NCBI GenBank assembly: GCA_902728285.1
Contig: CACVBU010001154.1
Coordinates: 2,030,604-2,094,603 of the forward strand
Reading direction: 5' to 3'
DNA from: Clytia hemisphaerica
Lineage: Eukaryota; Cnidaria; Hydrozoa; Leptothecata; Clytiidae
DNA length: 64,000 bases
The notes beneath the pieces are model-generated. The model did not search any database and had not been told where the DNA came from. It saw nothing but the letters and a program-made list of their open reading frames with translations. This document shows, piece after piece, positions 10,501 through 25,500 of this stretch. Within the stretch, counting starts at the first letter, position 1, and each line of letters begins with the position of its first letter. The position numbers and the translations under genes are program-made.

Positions 10501-13500
10501 AGAACAGCCAAAGGCTAGCTATGTATCTTGATTTCATTTCTGATCCCAATTTTTTGATTTTTTTAGGACAGGAGAGTTAATGAATCGTTTATCTTCTGAC
10601 TGTCAAGTCCTTCAAAATGCACTTTCAGTGAGTCAATGTTTCATTTTATTCTTACTTTGAATTTAATTATAAGTTGATAAAGAAGTATTTTGGTTACCAG
10701 AGACGTTGGTCCAGCTTACTCACGACCCAATTTTTGCCTTGCCTATTCTAAAATTTTGAATTATATTATAGTGGGCAGTTAGCTGTCTAAATTTAATGCA
10801 TTGCCCTCTTTTAACGTCAATGCAATGACTTCTTTCAATCTTTCTTAAGCTGAAATTTTTAACTGTTCGACTTTCTGCCCATTTTCTCATACTTGTGCCC
10901 TCTTTTAGTATAAGTTTTCCTTTAAACGAACTGGTCATGGAGTTGTTTTAAATCTCTAGATCAGACAAAAAGATACAATTACCAAATACACATATTCTCC
11001 ACTAAAGAGAGCTCGAATCATTCATCTAATGTTTTAGAAGTTTAGAAGGTGACTTTTTTCTGTGTTGACTTGTTTTAACAGGTTAACATTTCAATGTTGT
11101 TGCGTTACACTCTTCAAATCTTTGGTTCCATTGGTATCATGTTTTATGTCAGTCCTAAACTTGGCGGTGTTTTGTTGGCTGTTATTCCTCTAGTTGGTAT
11201 ACTTGCACAACGATATGGTAAGGTTTTGTTTGGAATCATTATTTATGAGAGAGGGCACTATTTTTTAAACCAAAGTTATTTCCTTTTTGATATCTGATAT
11301 CTTAAAAAGTCAACTGGCGAGTAGACTTAGTTGTTTGTAATTCATGTAATGTAAGTGTTACCGGTGTTAAATAATAATTCAATAAGCCTAACAAGATTAT
11401 ATATCAGTTTCTTTAAACTACAATTTGTCCCTTCCATTATTTTTTGCTTGGCTTCTAAATAAGTCGTCTAGCATGCTAAAATGGTGTGCATTGAAACATT
11501 TTGTACTTCCCATCAACCGTAGCGACCGTAACATAAAGGTAGAGCATCCAGCTATGGTGCGCAAGGTTGTGGGTTCGATCCCCAGCCGGGTCATACCAAA
11601 GATTCCCAAAATGGTACTTGATGCCTCTCTGCTTGGTGCTCAGCTCAGAAGGATCATCAAGGGTAAGTAAGTGGAGAAATCCAGGGAACGGAGTGTCTCC
11701 CTCTCCTACCTTTGGGTAGACAGCTAGAGAAAAGGGAGTGTCGGGGTCGTCCTCGACTGCGGTCGTAAACTTACTACTTTACTTCCCATCAACCACAGGT
11801 GCATATGTGCGTGATGTCCAGAAGACCTTCCAAGATGAACTTGCCAAGTCTGCATCCAGTGCTGAAGAGACCATCAGTGCTGTAAGAACTGTCAGATCTT
11901 TTTCACAAGAACCTAAAGCAAGAGCAGAATACGACCTGGCAATCGATAACAGTTTCAATGCTGGTGCAAAATTAGCCCTTGCAAGTGGTAAGTAGTATAT
12001 TTGTACAGTCAACTCACAACTCAACCAGGGGGGGTCTTGCAGTTACTCCTTGACACTATGTGGAGTAACTGCAATTTTGGATATTTTCTACAGACACCAC
12101 CACCCTTGCAGTTATTCCATAGTGTACTAACTGATTTTACCCTCAAAATTGGTGTATACCACCCCCAAAAATGCCAAATTTGGCAATTTTTTCACTGAAT
12201 TCCTCATTTTTGATACCATTTTACTGCGTACGTCTTATTAACGACCGTTCAAGAGTTAAATATCTCAATCATTTTCCAAGTTTGTTAAAATATGTTTAAT
12301 GCCTTGATTGAAGAAAAAATTTTGTGATTTTTTTTTGACTTTTGAAAAAAATGGTTGAATTTTTTTGCTTCCAGAATTTTTAAAAACCTAAAATTTTAAG
12401 TGAAAAATGGAAAAATGTGGTCACTTAGTACACCATATCCTACCAAGATCGACAATTTTGGGCTTAGGCACCACCCATGTTGCAGTTAGTCCACTGGTGG
12501 AGTAACTGTTTTCCCAAATTTTGGTTTATATACCACCACGGTAGTAATTGTCATAGTGTTTATATAATAACTGCATGACCCCCCCCCTGACTCAACTAAC
12601 TTTAGGTGCTCAAACTTTCGCGGGCAGAAACTTTCGTGATTTTTGCGAAATTCGGTCCTTTTTGCGAAAGTAAATGTCTTTGAAAATTCTTGGAAGTGTT
12701 ATTCACGAAAATTTATGCTCGCGAAAAATGCTTGACGAAATAGAAAAATCCGTAAAATTTCAAACTTTGAATAAAATGTAAGATTTATGGTACTTCTTAG
12801 CCTGTTAAAGCCAAATAAGCCAAAGACCAAAGTTTCAATCCAATTCAAGAAGTATTTGTCCGTCCAAGCCATTTTTCCATTTTATTTTTATGCCTTGATT
12901 CGTGAAAGTTTATGCTCGCAAAAAAGATTATTTCGTCAAATTCGCGAAAGTAAATGTTGCAAATTTCGCGATTTTTTGACCTCGCGAAATTTTCTGCTCG
13001 CGAAAGTTTGCACGCCTAAAGTAATTCGAACTTCTGTAATTCGAATCTTTCTGTAATATCCTCTCTATACTATTAAATGGATTTATGAAAAATTCATGTC
13101 ACGCTATAGCCCAGCGTTTGACGACATCCCCGATCATCATGGCCGTGCTCATTGAAACATATTCCTAATTTTACGTCCGCTTAAAACGGTAAAATAAATT
13201 TTAAGATTCAGGTTTTTTGGAGAAGAAGTCATTGCAGTGTCAATCTGTCAAAAAAAAATTAAAAACTTACTTTTCCGTGGAAATAATTGACGTTTTTTGC
13301 AAGTTTGCAATATATATAATAAGTTTTAAACCATTTTAGGTGGTAATATTTCGTTTTTCGGCTTATGAATCTAAGTCTTTCGCCCATTTACTATCTCAAA
13401 GGCTTTTTGATGCGTTCAGCTTTACCTGTTTAGGCGGGTACGACACCGGGTGACGGCTAGATATAGGTTTTTATCATTTCACTATGATTGCTGTCTCTAG

Positions 13501-16500
13501 GAGCATTGCGTGCGTTCAAAAACACTTAACCGGCGTTTGTGACGACAGGAACCGTCTAGTTCAAACTAAACCATTATGTTCCCCTCAAATAGGAAATAGT
13601 GTAAAATTCTCTACAATCCGAATCTTTCTCCAATCTGAAGAGGATTCTCTACCCTTGAAAATCGAATTAGAGAGAATCAATACGAAAAATAAAACTTTTC
13701 ACCACTGGACAATCCAAACACCAGATAGGTCGTAAATCGGTTTGGTGCATCCGGTGCGCGATAGAACGCTAAAGAAAAAAGTCTGGTGTCAAGGATTTGC
13801 GTATTTGGAAAAAACATCGGACAGTACGGTTTGTCGACAGGGTCGTTTTCATTGTCGGGTTTCAAAAGAGATATAATTAACTATAATCGGTGTCTTTTCT
13901 TTTGCAGGTATATTCAATGCAGTCATTGCAGTCTTAACTACAGTAAGTTGAAAGCTATTTTTTTCAAGTCTAAAACTATTTAATTTTTTTACGTGCAATC
14001 TTACAATTGTTTGTCGCTAAGATGAAAATCTGGTGTTTCGAGAAATATAATATATTATATTTAGACTACCTTATCGGCCTTTTTTACGGCGGTACTTATT
14101 GATGTTATTTTTTTTCGCCTCTTGTGCAATAAGGACCAGCGCAAGGGATCGGAATTAAATTAGGCCCTGGCTAAAATCGGAAAAAATGAGCTCTGACGTA
14201 AAAGGGGTCTCCGTAAAAAGGGTCTCCGTAAAAAGGGCCGATAAGTATGGATAAGTTATAATACAATTGCCAAATTTTTGAAAATCATCACTTTCAATTT
14301 GTTATAGGGTGCAATTGTGTTGGTATTATGGTACGGTGGCAAACTTGTTCATGATGGATCCATGAACGTTGGAAACTTAACGTGTATGTACAATTTCTTC
14401 TCTAGCTTCTTGCATTGCTACTAGTAGCAGACAAACCCTTAGGATCGTGGGACGCAATCGCATATTATTGGTTCGAAAGAAGATAAGATAAGATAAGAAG
14501 AAACTTATATGCACAGAATTTCATGCTTTTTCCGATGGTATCAATGATGTTCGTTGAATTCAACTTTGAAAAATCGTCAATTCTTTGAAAAACTGACGTC
14601 GTAGAAAAAGGGTAAGGAGATTTGCCTACGACGTCAGTTTTTCGAGCATAGCAAGCCTAAACCACGCCCCCCCCCCTCAAAAAATCTGTTTGCTTAGGAA
14701 ACATTATTTACGGCTAGCTTATCTATTCAACAAATAATAAGTTTTGTATTGTAGTCTAACTCTCGTTGAAATTGATTAGATTGCGTTGTTTCCGTTTTCA
14801 TTTGGATAATCGTTAGCAGCTTTTATAAGGGAGAACCTTTTCTTTACACTATCAAAACAATGAAAATTAAGTGCTTGTAAAAAGATATTAGCAAGTGTAT
14901 GTATGTGTTTTCTCTGCGACGGAGACGGCAAGGTTCTAATTTGTCTAGATCCTGATCAACTGAGGACGACAGCAAATCAACACTTTTACCGTACTTGATT
15001 TAGCGGGTCAGAACTGCGGGTTATTTCAAATCACTTCAGACAATCCGCCGTCCTTAAAAGTGCAAATACATAAACTCGCTATTGTCCAACTGATGGTGAA
15101 CGGACAGTAAATTACTTTTCTATTTTCATCAACGATTGAAGTTTGTATCTTATTCGAAGTTACCCACACACATTATTGGATTTGATTAATCTTTTTGACT
15201 TTCTTCCCTTTTCAGCTTTCATTTTATATGCGTTGAATGTTGCGATGGCTTTTGCCTTCCTTTCCTCACTCTATGGTGATTTTATGAAGGTATTTTTCAT
15301 TTCGTGCTTATTTGATTCTACACTTAGTGAATTTGGTCCTTAAAGTTGGATGTCCACTGGGAAAACAGGTTCCTCGCAAATTTTTTGTTCGCAGAAAATC
15401 AATTCAGACATGTATGACTGGAATTGAAAAATCGATTGTTTTATTTTTTTGTGACATACCAAAAAAATAATTAAGTGATAAAAAATGATAACTTTTTCAT
15501 TATCTAGGGTTCACCTTTTTTCATGATGAAATATAGGCTACACACGTCCCCTCTGATTATGTTTTGATATCGGGGATGTGTATCATGTATAAAATTCCCG
15601 TCCGACAGTTCCCCCCGTCTTTGTGTTTTTGAGTTTTAGAAACTTGATTAGCTTGGTGAATAAGTTTTATGTGAGAGATCTTTAGATTTCATCAAATTTC
15701 AATTAGAATTTGAATAGCTACAACAATTATTGGATTTCTTAAACTTTTAAGAAAAGAAAGAATTTAAGAAAAAGGAATTTTATACACGATTAGCATCCCC
15801 TACATCAAAACATATCAGTAGGGATTGCTTGCAGCCTAGATGAAATAGATCTTTGATTTGAAAATAAATCTAAACTCTGAAACTGAGATTTTTGATATTC
15901 ACCTCTTGTAAAACTTTCTAAACTATTTCACGTTTTTTGTAGGCTGTAGGTGCATCAATTCGTATTTTCGAATTACTTGATCGTTCACCAGAATTGGTAC
16001 CTGGAACTATTCAAATGAACGATGCTAAAGGTATATACACGTTATTTTATAAGAACATTCAAAATTTAAATTCAAGCCTTCGGATGTTCTTAACTTTTTG
16101 AATTCTAAGCCTAAAAATTTTCTTAACATGTTCTTATTTTCACCATTTTGTGAGTATTTTTGTCCATTCTCCCAAGAAATCGGGTGTCAGTAGAGCGTCG
16201 AGACGTTCTTAACTTGTTCTTTATATTTTGTCCATCGTAGCCTTAGTTCTTATACTTTAGGCGTACAAACTTTCGCGAGCAGAAACAGTTTTGGCCCTTT
16301 TCGCGAAAGTAAATGTCTTTAAAAATTCTAGTAAGGGCCATTCGCGAAAGTTTATGCTCGCGAAAAGTTCTTGACAAAATAGAAAATCTGTAAAACTTTA
16401 AACTTTGAATAAAATGTAACTTTCATGGCACTTTTAAGCCTACTAAAAGAGTAATAAGTCAAAGGACAAAATGTTTCAAGCCAATTCAAGAAGTATTTGT

Positions 16501-19500
16501 CCCTCTAAGCCATTTTTTCATGTGAAAATTCTCAATTTTATGTCTTGATTCGCGAAAGTTTATACTCGCGAAAAATATTTTTTCATTAAATTCGCGAAAG
16601 TAAATGTCGTGAATTTCGCGATTTTTCGTCCTCGCGATTTTTCGTCCTCGCGAAAGTTTCTGCTCCTGAAAGTTTGTACGCCTAAAGTAGTTTGTTCTTA
16701 TAAAAAACGTGTATATGTTCGTAAAATAATCTTTTATACGCAGACACCCGTAAAAAATACCAATTTTTAGCCCATTTTCTAAATTTAAAATGATAAAACA
16801 ACGACGTGATTTTCAACACAGATATGAAAATACTTAACAGTAATTTTTTCATTCTTACCGAATATTCATTGTTAGCTTGGTAATTTTTATCTAATTTCTT
16901 TTGTTTCCCCTTTTTATATAGTATCCATGTCATTTGAAGATGTTTATTTCACCTACCCTGCAAGACCTGATAATCAAATTTTGAAGGTATGTTACTACAC
17001 AATATATTGTCAGGCAATATGTAATAAAGAGTTGACACAATATCTATATTTCAAACTCATTTTGTTTCATGGTGCTCAGGCACCAATCATCAGTAAAAGT
17101 CAGGCAATATATTGATGTTAGAGCACCTGTTATTTACTTCGTACATTGCGGTCCGAAAACGACAGTGTCAAATATTGTTCGTCACTATATTATGTAGTCT
17201 AAGTAGCCCATAAACAGATCAAATCAAATCTTAAAAACTGGATCCGTTTTAGAGTGTTTTGAGGGTGTAAAAAGTGAAAACCTTTCTACATCGCCAAACC
17301 GGTGGGCGACATTTTTTACCAAAATATTTGCCCCTCCGCTCGCTCACCAGGGCCCACTAAGTGGTGTACATTACGAAGAATTAGTAATTTTTGTCTTATA
17401 GTACAGTAGAGTACTCGAACCACGTTTTCACGCAATGAATTCATTTTCGATACTTTTCAGGGTTTCAGTTTTGAGATGAACCCAGGAGAAACAATTGCTT
17501 TGGTTGGACCATCAGGTGGTGGCAAAAGTACAGTCATCAACCTTCTCGAAAGATTCTACGATCCAGCACAAGGTCTTGTCAAACTTGGTAAGAGTGTATT
17601 CTTCTTCGAAGTACAGTGGAGTCTCTTTAACTCGAACCTCTACAACTTTTTGTTTCAGTCACTAGAATATATCTCGTTACATCAAAATAAAAAAGCTTTA
17701 AGTCCATTTTTGTTGTTTTGAGAAAATCGACTTTAGATTATTTTTTCTTAAATCCATTAACATTTGAAATATTTTTGTGTTAAAGTCCAAAATTGCTTCC
17801 ACGCTTAACTTAAGGCTTTTTGACCTAGACTGAAGTGTCTTAAGGCTTTTTTACCCTGAAAATTAAGTAAAAAGTAAAATTCTTGTCTTTATAAAAGCTT
17901 GAAATTAGACCACTTTAGATTGGTTTTTGATGGATTCAAGCCAAAAAAATCGATAAAAAATTGGGTGCAAAGCATCGATATGGTTTCTCCTTGACGGGAA
18001 CTGGGAATAAGTTCGTATTATAGAAATTCTAATAATAAGTTTGATTATGCGAGAGTCTACTGTACTGTCAACTCTTTCTAATTCGAACCCTTATAATTCA
18101 AATAGAAAGTCGTGTGAAAAAACTTTGTATCTTTGAATCTTTCTATAAATCCTACCGTAGGTTGGTCTAATGTCGACATTCCTCAACTAATTCCGACACC
18201 CTTTTCAGTGATGGGGAAAACAGGAAGTTCGAAATCACGACCTTCCTATTAATCTCAGCTCTAAAGTTGGGTGTCGGAATCAGAAGAGATATGTCAACAT
18301 TAGACCAAGTTACGGTAGTAAATTTTTAGTCCCTTAAAGTCAACTGTACTTTCCATTCTTGATTGTTTTAGGTGAACATCCGATGTTTGATATCGATACT
18401 GATTGGTTCCGGAAACGCGTCGGTATTGTCAGTCAAGAACCTGTCTTGTTTGCAAAAACCATCGCCGAAAACATTGCTTATGGTAGAGATGCTACCAAGG
18501 AAGAGGTAGGTTTTGTCTTTCTTTGTTAGTTTGCCTCAGGGATTTTGCAAAGAGGGTCAGGAAACGTCCATTAAATGTCACGAATGTCACGCTGATGTTA
18601 TTTGATCGGATCAATTCTCGAGAGATTTATTTTTCTTGTTTTCGTGAATTTCTGTGAGGTCGCTGACTCACGAAATTTAATCCAAGCGTATTTTCCAAAC
18701 CAGATTCTAAAGGTTAAATCAAGTACACTGTAATTGTTTTTTTGTTCTTTTTTGCAATTTCAGGGCTACTTTGTTAAATTAATTTTGGCTAATGCACGAA
18801 ATAAAATTCTAAACGAAATTTGTTAAAATGTTGACAAAGACAAAAATCCGCGAAATTTTCTGTATTTATTTTCATGGATTTTTTAGCTTGACTGGTTCCA
18901 GGGGCGGTGCGACACCCCTGCAAAACATGCACTCGCAGGGTATGCTCCGGAGTCATTTTTGTCGCAGCTTGTTTTTAGCCTACCCGGAGTTGTTTTTCCG
19001 GATCATTCGTTAGTGTCATTAGATTTATTTTACTGACTTAAAGTCCGCGGTAAATATAAGAAAACTGTTTATCAAGTCGCGTTACAGGAAGCGTGAATTC
19101 CAGTCTTCATTTTAGATTTTGTGCACAAAACGTTTTGCAGCCCCTGCACCCTGCAAAATTTTGCAGAAAGACCTGGATGAGGTCAAAATGCAGGGTTTGC
19201 CCGGGATTTGATGGCTGTTAGTGACAAAACGTTAAAAGTCAAGACTCGTCAAATGGCTTTAGATGCTTGGAGAAGAAAAAACAGAATAGACAGTCCTGAT
19301 TTTATCTATTTTGTCGCAAATTCTGAAGAATTTGAAGCCTGCACATTTCCAATCTTCTCCGAATTCGTCATTTGAGCCTGAGGGCTGCCTCAATGTTTGT
19401 TTTTCTTCTTATGGTTATCTTCTGAAATCCATTGCAACAAGGAAAGTCAAATCTGTAAGGTATGTGGTATTTTTTTCTATTATTTTTCATGCCTGCATGT

Positions 19501-22500
19501 TATCAATTATAATCTGATAAGTGCAGGAAAAACTGCTTCCCTTCCCCCTCTTTCTCTACTTATCTGCCTATGGCCTATGACTTGTCATAATTTTTGGTAA
19601 TCAACAAAACTACTTGTTGTGTGTGGTGAGTGAGTGGTGAGTGAGTGGCTAATCATGAAATATTTGTAAGATATTTGATCAATCGGGGTACGTAGTTACT
19701 GTTTGTTTGGCCAATCACTCTGGCTAAGAAAAGGTTGACGACAGGAGATGAATTTGTGGCAATTTAAGAGGCAAAGAGACAACCAACCTATTGTGGTTTT
19801 ATTTTGAAATAAGAGAAAGAAAATAACCTTGAAAATTTTGTGATTCTGACCTTGACACCCTGCCTAATGTTTTCAATATGTTTTGGCCGGTTAAAAAATT
19901 TTTCTGGGGAGAGAAAAAGAGCTGTGTGGGTTTTTCGCACACTATTTTGAGGTACACAAACAGATTGTATTTGACTATGTTTAGTTTGCGGGCCAGCACC
20001 TGCCAGTCAAGTACTGGTCATAAAAACTGCACGACAATCTTAAAAATGATTTCTCTATTTTGTTTTAGTTCTCTTCCAAATGGAAATTGCCTGTACAGTT
20101 CCATTTCTCTCCATCTTGTGGGCAACAATTCTTTGATGGATACACTTCGATGCCTTGCACATGTGCAGAACTTTTCCTGAATTGTAAGTATTATTCTCAG
20201 AACCAAAACCCATCCAAGAAGTTTAGTAGATATTGGCTCAGTCATGAAGCATTGCGGTTGGCGGTTACCAACAGTCAGCCGGTTATTATATAAGATTAAT
20301 TTCATTGGTTGTCCAGTTGTCGTTTGACTTAAATTTTGTTGTTTTGTGTTTGTTAAATATGTAGGTGTAGCTTGCAAAGATCCTAATTCCCTCTTCATTA
20401 TATACTTTCAGGTTAGTTGCCATCATACTGTCCAGTAGCCCCTAGATCAATGGATTATTTTGCAGCTTCACGTGGTTGGTACGAAATTTTTGTAAACACT
20501 GACAAAGTCTGCTAATAAGATGAGTGAAACCATATTTAACTTAAAGGAAACAACAGAATGGAATAATTCAATCAAAATGATGATGTGTACCTAACATTTA
20601 GTTTCTTGGAAGTTTTTGGATTCAAAATTTTCCCTTTATATATATAGTATAACATTTATAACACAACAACTGGATTTTGATACCAAACATAAAACATGCT
20701 GCATTATGTACATAATGAATAAATGAGTTTCTGATGACATGGTTTGTTTTCTATTCGGATTGGGGGTTATTTACCCCTGGTACAGGATTCCCTGCTTGAT
20801 TTGGCAAACAGTTCCAAACGAGACACCAGAATGGGGCTAGACTACAATTTCAAGATGAACCAACTTGAGATTTCAGCTTCAGTACAAATTCTAGTTTTGG
20901 ATACTTTAATGCATCACATTAATCAATTTTCTAATGAAATACTCTTTTCTTGAGCAGTCTGAATAAAATTGTTTTGCTCTTTTTCTCTAAATTTTCATTT
21001 GAAATGGCAAAAGGCTTTTATTATTAATCTGCTTGAAATTATTTAAGTCACCTTTTGGCAGCAATAAGATAAATAGATTTGACATAATAAGAATCAAAAT
21101 TATTAAAATTTTTTAGACAGTTTGGTAAATATTATTATTATTGTTATTGCTATCATCACGATCAGATAAAGATTTTTGTATAATTTATAATCTTTTGTGT
21201 GCTATTGTATTATTTTGCTATCATTTTTCACTTTTTTGTGTAAAGTTCAAAAAGTTCTTTAAAAAATTCATGATAGTTATAATTTTTGTCATTGATATAA
21301 TGAATTGCCAAACTGCCAAATTGCCTTTCTCTTTCCTTAATTTTTTCCATATTTTAGAAGCCACTCTTTTTTTGGTTCTTGAAACACTTTAACCCAAAAA
21401 ACTATCTTAGTTTTACCAGCTTCATTTTGTGTTTAAATGAAATGAATTTGAATCCTTTACCTCTCGTTCATGGTACATTGGGCATAAAAAGGTGGCTGTT
21501 TTAGCCAATCTAGAGGGTCGAAATTCAAAAATTTTCTGGCCCGTCGGGCCCAACCATGGTGGGCCCTCCTTAGACACTATATATAGCTGAATCACTATAT
21601 ATAGCTGAACCTTTTTTGCAGGGTATCCTAAAAATCCTAGATACGCCCCTGGGTTCTTTAGTAATCTCACTTTCACTTTCGTTTTACTAGATCGAAGACG
21701 CTGCGAAACGTGCAAACGCCCACGAATTCATCGACAATTTTGAGGTTAACATCTTTTTTTTATTAGTTTCAATTTTGACTAAAATGTCCGGAATTTAATC
21801 TGGACCTAATTAATATCAGAAAAATCTGAGATTTAATTTCAAGAAATAGTTAAGAGTTTCCTGACAGTTTTTAGTTTTATATGAGGCAGGTATCTCCTAT
21901 TGTTATATCCTATTGACTACACAAATTGATTTTTTGAAAATATCTTCAAAGATATATAAACGGAGGGGGGGTCCAAAAAATTGAGATTGAATTGATATCG
22001 AGAATTGATATCCGGGGGAGAAGTTTATTCGGAACCTTAGAGTGTTTAACCAATGCCTTTTTCTCTTTTCACAGGAAAAATATGACACAAACGTTGGTGA
22101 GAGGGGAATCAAATTAAGTGGTGGTCAAAAACAACGTATTGCTATCGCACGCGCGCTTATTATGGATCCAGATATTCTGCTTTTGGATGAGGTAAGGAGG
22201 GGTCATTTACCAGTAAAATAATTGGTCACATCTTGAAATTATGCTTGAAATTATGATTTTACACGTTTTTTTAAGAACAAGCTATATAAGAACACAAGGC
22301 TTCGATAGCCAAAATCCTAAGAACAAGTAAAAGATATTTTAAGGCTTTGCAGACTCGAAAACATGCGATTTTTTAGGAAAATTGGTAGAAATGTTATACA
22401 AAATGGAGAAAATCAGAACATTTTAAGAACACTTTTAGGCTGAAAACTTTAAAAGTTAAGAACATCCTAAGGCTTCAACAATTTTATATGTTTTTATAAA

Positions 22501-25500
22501 AGAAAACGTATAATGGAGGAGGCTGGTCAACCAATCAGCGCTCGGAAAAGCAAATAAAAATCTCAGGAGAGTTTTGAAGTTAAAAATGGATCAATGTTGA
22601 TTACTTGATATAGAAAGGTTGGGGACATCGCAAAAATATTATCTATTGAAAAAATCTTGTTTTTTCTATTGCGGCTTTAAAAAAACTCAGGAGCTATATT
22701 AGCTATATTGATCTAGTGATTTTATCATTATTGCAATGAAAATGTACTTTTGATCAGATCTATTCAGAAGTCTATTCAGAAGAATCTATCTATGAAAACA
22801 GTATAAAGTGCAGATCTGGGGGGGGGGTACTTAGGCAAAATGGGTACCGGGTATGTGCGAGCCATAAGGGTCCCTTTTTCATACCTTCAAAAGTTTCTCA
22901 AACAAGGGGTACAAAGACCATTAAAAAGCAATTTTGTAAGGATCCAAAATTCACGAAGTTCGAAATTTCCTCTCTCAAAGGGTCGTGATTTTCCAAAATT
23001 CGGACAAAAATCGAGTGAGAAAAGTCTCTTTAAGGGTCTTAAAAACGCCAGTACCCAAAGCCTACTTTTTGATTTTATTGATGGACGTTGATACAATCGT
23101 GAACCGTAAAACAACGAACTAACTAAGGGACTAGGTTCGAGTTTGAAAATGGTTTTCAATCTTGTCCTTTCATCTTACAGGCAACAAGTGCTTTGGATGC
23201 TGAGAGTGAACATTTGGTCCAAGAAGCTATCGATCGAGCCATGGTTGGACGCACCGTACTTGTTATTGCTCACCGTTTGTCCACGGTCCGTGATGCGTCC
23301 AGGGTAAGAAAATTTAGAGATTTTTACCATAAACCGTCGTTCCAGTAACAGATTCCCAATTCCGCACTAAGATTCTTGTTACTTTTCCGGAATCTTTCCG
23401 CTATTTCTTCCGGAATAACCGGCATGAGATTGGAAAGGGTTTGTCTCTAAAGGTACGCGGAAAATCCCACCAAACTGCCTAGCTTTCCGAAGCTCACTTT
23501 TCAACTGCCCGAGGTTCTGTTCTTTTTCCGCTAGTAAAGTGGCAGAGGAATCTTAGTGCGGAAATGGGAAACTTATACAAAACGACGGTATACCACAATG
23601 ATTTTCAACTACTTTTCAACTACTTGGCTTGTGTGTGTGTCCAGTTTTAGAGTGCTGACTAGTTGAAATTGAAACGTTCGAAGATCTAACGAAAAACAGA
23701 AGACGACATTGTGGACTAGTCGCTACTTTAAAACTGGTCACACTTTCACGAAAAGTTTAATTGACGCCCTAATTCGATTTAAAGAGTTTTCTTCAAAAAA
23801 TTGGTTCTATCCATAGAACGTTGAATAGTGCAGACTAAATGTGCCAAAAGTCATTAACATTGTGCACAAAGGCGTACAAGCAAAAAATTGGCACCTGTTT
23901 GTGTATTTTACAGACCAGAACAGGTTCCCAGGCTAAAATGATTTTTTTTCATTAAAACATTACAACCCATATCTGAATATTAAGCTAAAAAAAGTTATTG
24001 TGGAACGTTGTTTGAAAAACAACGAAATTGCTGACGTCAGCAAAAATTCAAGGACCACCCAAAGACGTTTATTTTTGTGAAATCCAATAATGCACCTCTC
24101 AGGCACTAGATACGATTAATTAGATCGGATGCAAACTTATTTTACAACAGTTTTTCGAGTATGGTTATGGTGGGAAGTTTTGCCTTAGAAGTGCTTATCA
24201 TGGGCATGCCCGATGCAACCCATTTAGCCTAAGGCTTTCGAAGGGTTGTAAAAACGCGATATTCAATGTCAAGTAAGTCTAACTCTCAACCAAAGCTATC
24301 ATCCATTTATACATTGAAAGGTCCTCTGTTTAATTTGATAGAAATAAAATTTTCGGGTGGTTCTTGAATTTTTGCTGACGTCAGCAATTACGTCATTTTT
24401 CAAACAACCTTCCGCAATAACTTTTTTTGGTTTCATTTTCAGATATGGGTTGTAATCTTTGTGTTTAAAGCCCGAAGGGCTAGAGTTCAATCTCTAACCT
24501 TTCTCAGGCAAGAAAAAGTGAAGCCTTAAAAAATGCGCCGCATTTTTGACGACAGATTGAATCTAGCAATTCCTTTGTTTACGATTGATATTTTTTTCGA
24601 AATTTAGCGGTAAATTTTAGTTTCAATCTGTCATTTGTGTAAAAACCAGGCGAGCCGCTCAAGGCCGCGCAACTTTGGTAGGATTTGTTGGCTTCAAATC
24701 CTACCAAGGAGATTGACTTCTAGCCCTTCGGGATTATACTTCATTGGTTGTAATGTTTTAATGAAAAAAAAAATTCATTTTAGCCTGGGAACCTGTTCTG
24801 GTCTGTAAAATACACAAACAGGTGCCAATTTTTTGGGTCTGAGATTTAAATCCATTTTTGACCCCTAGACTACAATTGTGCAAAGTCTCATGCTTGTACG
24901 CCTTTGTGCACAATTTTTACTCAATTAGACCGTACTAGAGTTAGCATAGTGAGCAACACTCCTCCAACTCGCACCTAAAAATGTGAGCCCACCTACATAG
25001 GCTTACCCATGAAAACACCCTGGGAGGCTTACCCCAACCCACCTAAAATCTCTTATCAACCCAAACCCCCATCTTTTTTGAAAAATCTGAAAATCCTCAA
25101 CCCCCCTTACCAGAATCCAGGGGGGGTGCCCGCTATGATAGTAGTTAAAGTTCATTTAAAAAAGAAGTTCATGGTACCTTGAGGCTTTACGACTTAAAGT
25201 GAAATGGTGGACTGTATTCTTAAGCAGCGAATACGATGGGTCAACCATTTTCTGATTTTCGCACAGTTGAGGAGATTAATCTAAAGAATCCTACATTTAC
25301 TAAAAAATAGACTAAAAAAACGACAAATTTCATAAAGAACGATAAACTTCCCCGTCCACAACCCCGATTCGGTTAGTTTGTCCACGTTCTTCCACCTCTA
25401 CGAATTCATTTCTCTTTGTTTATCACGAAGATAGGATTCTTTAGAGGGATGTACTCTTCAACGGACGCCTCAATATTTTTTCTAATTTCAGGTCATCGTC

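Noticed and set aside
11519-11600. tRNA gene
   Set aside because: A and B boxes are present but the stems do not pair, and the unit is the head of a dispersed SINE with target duplications.
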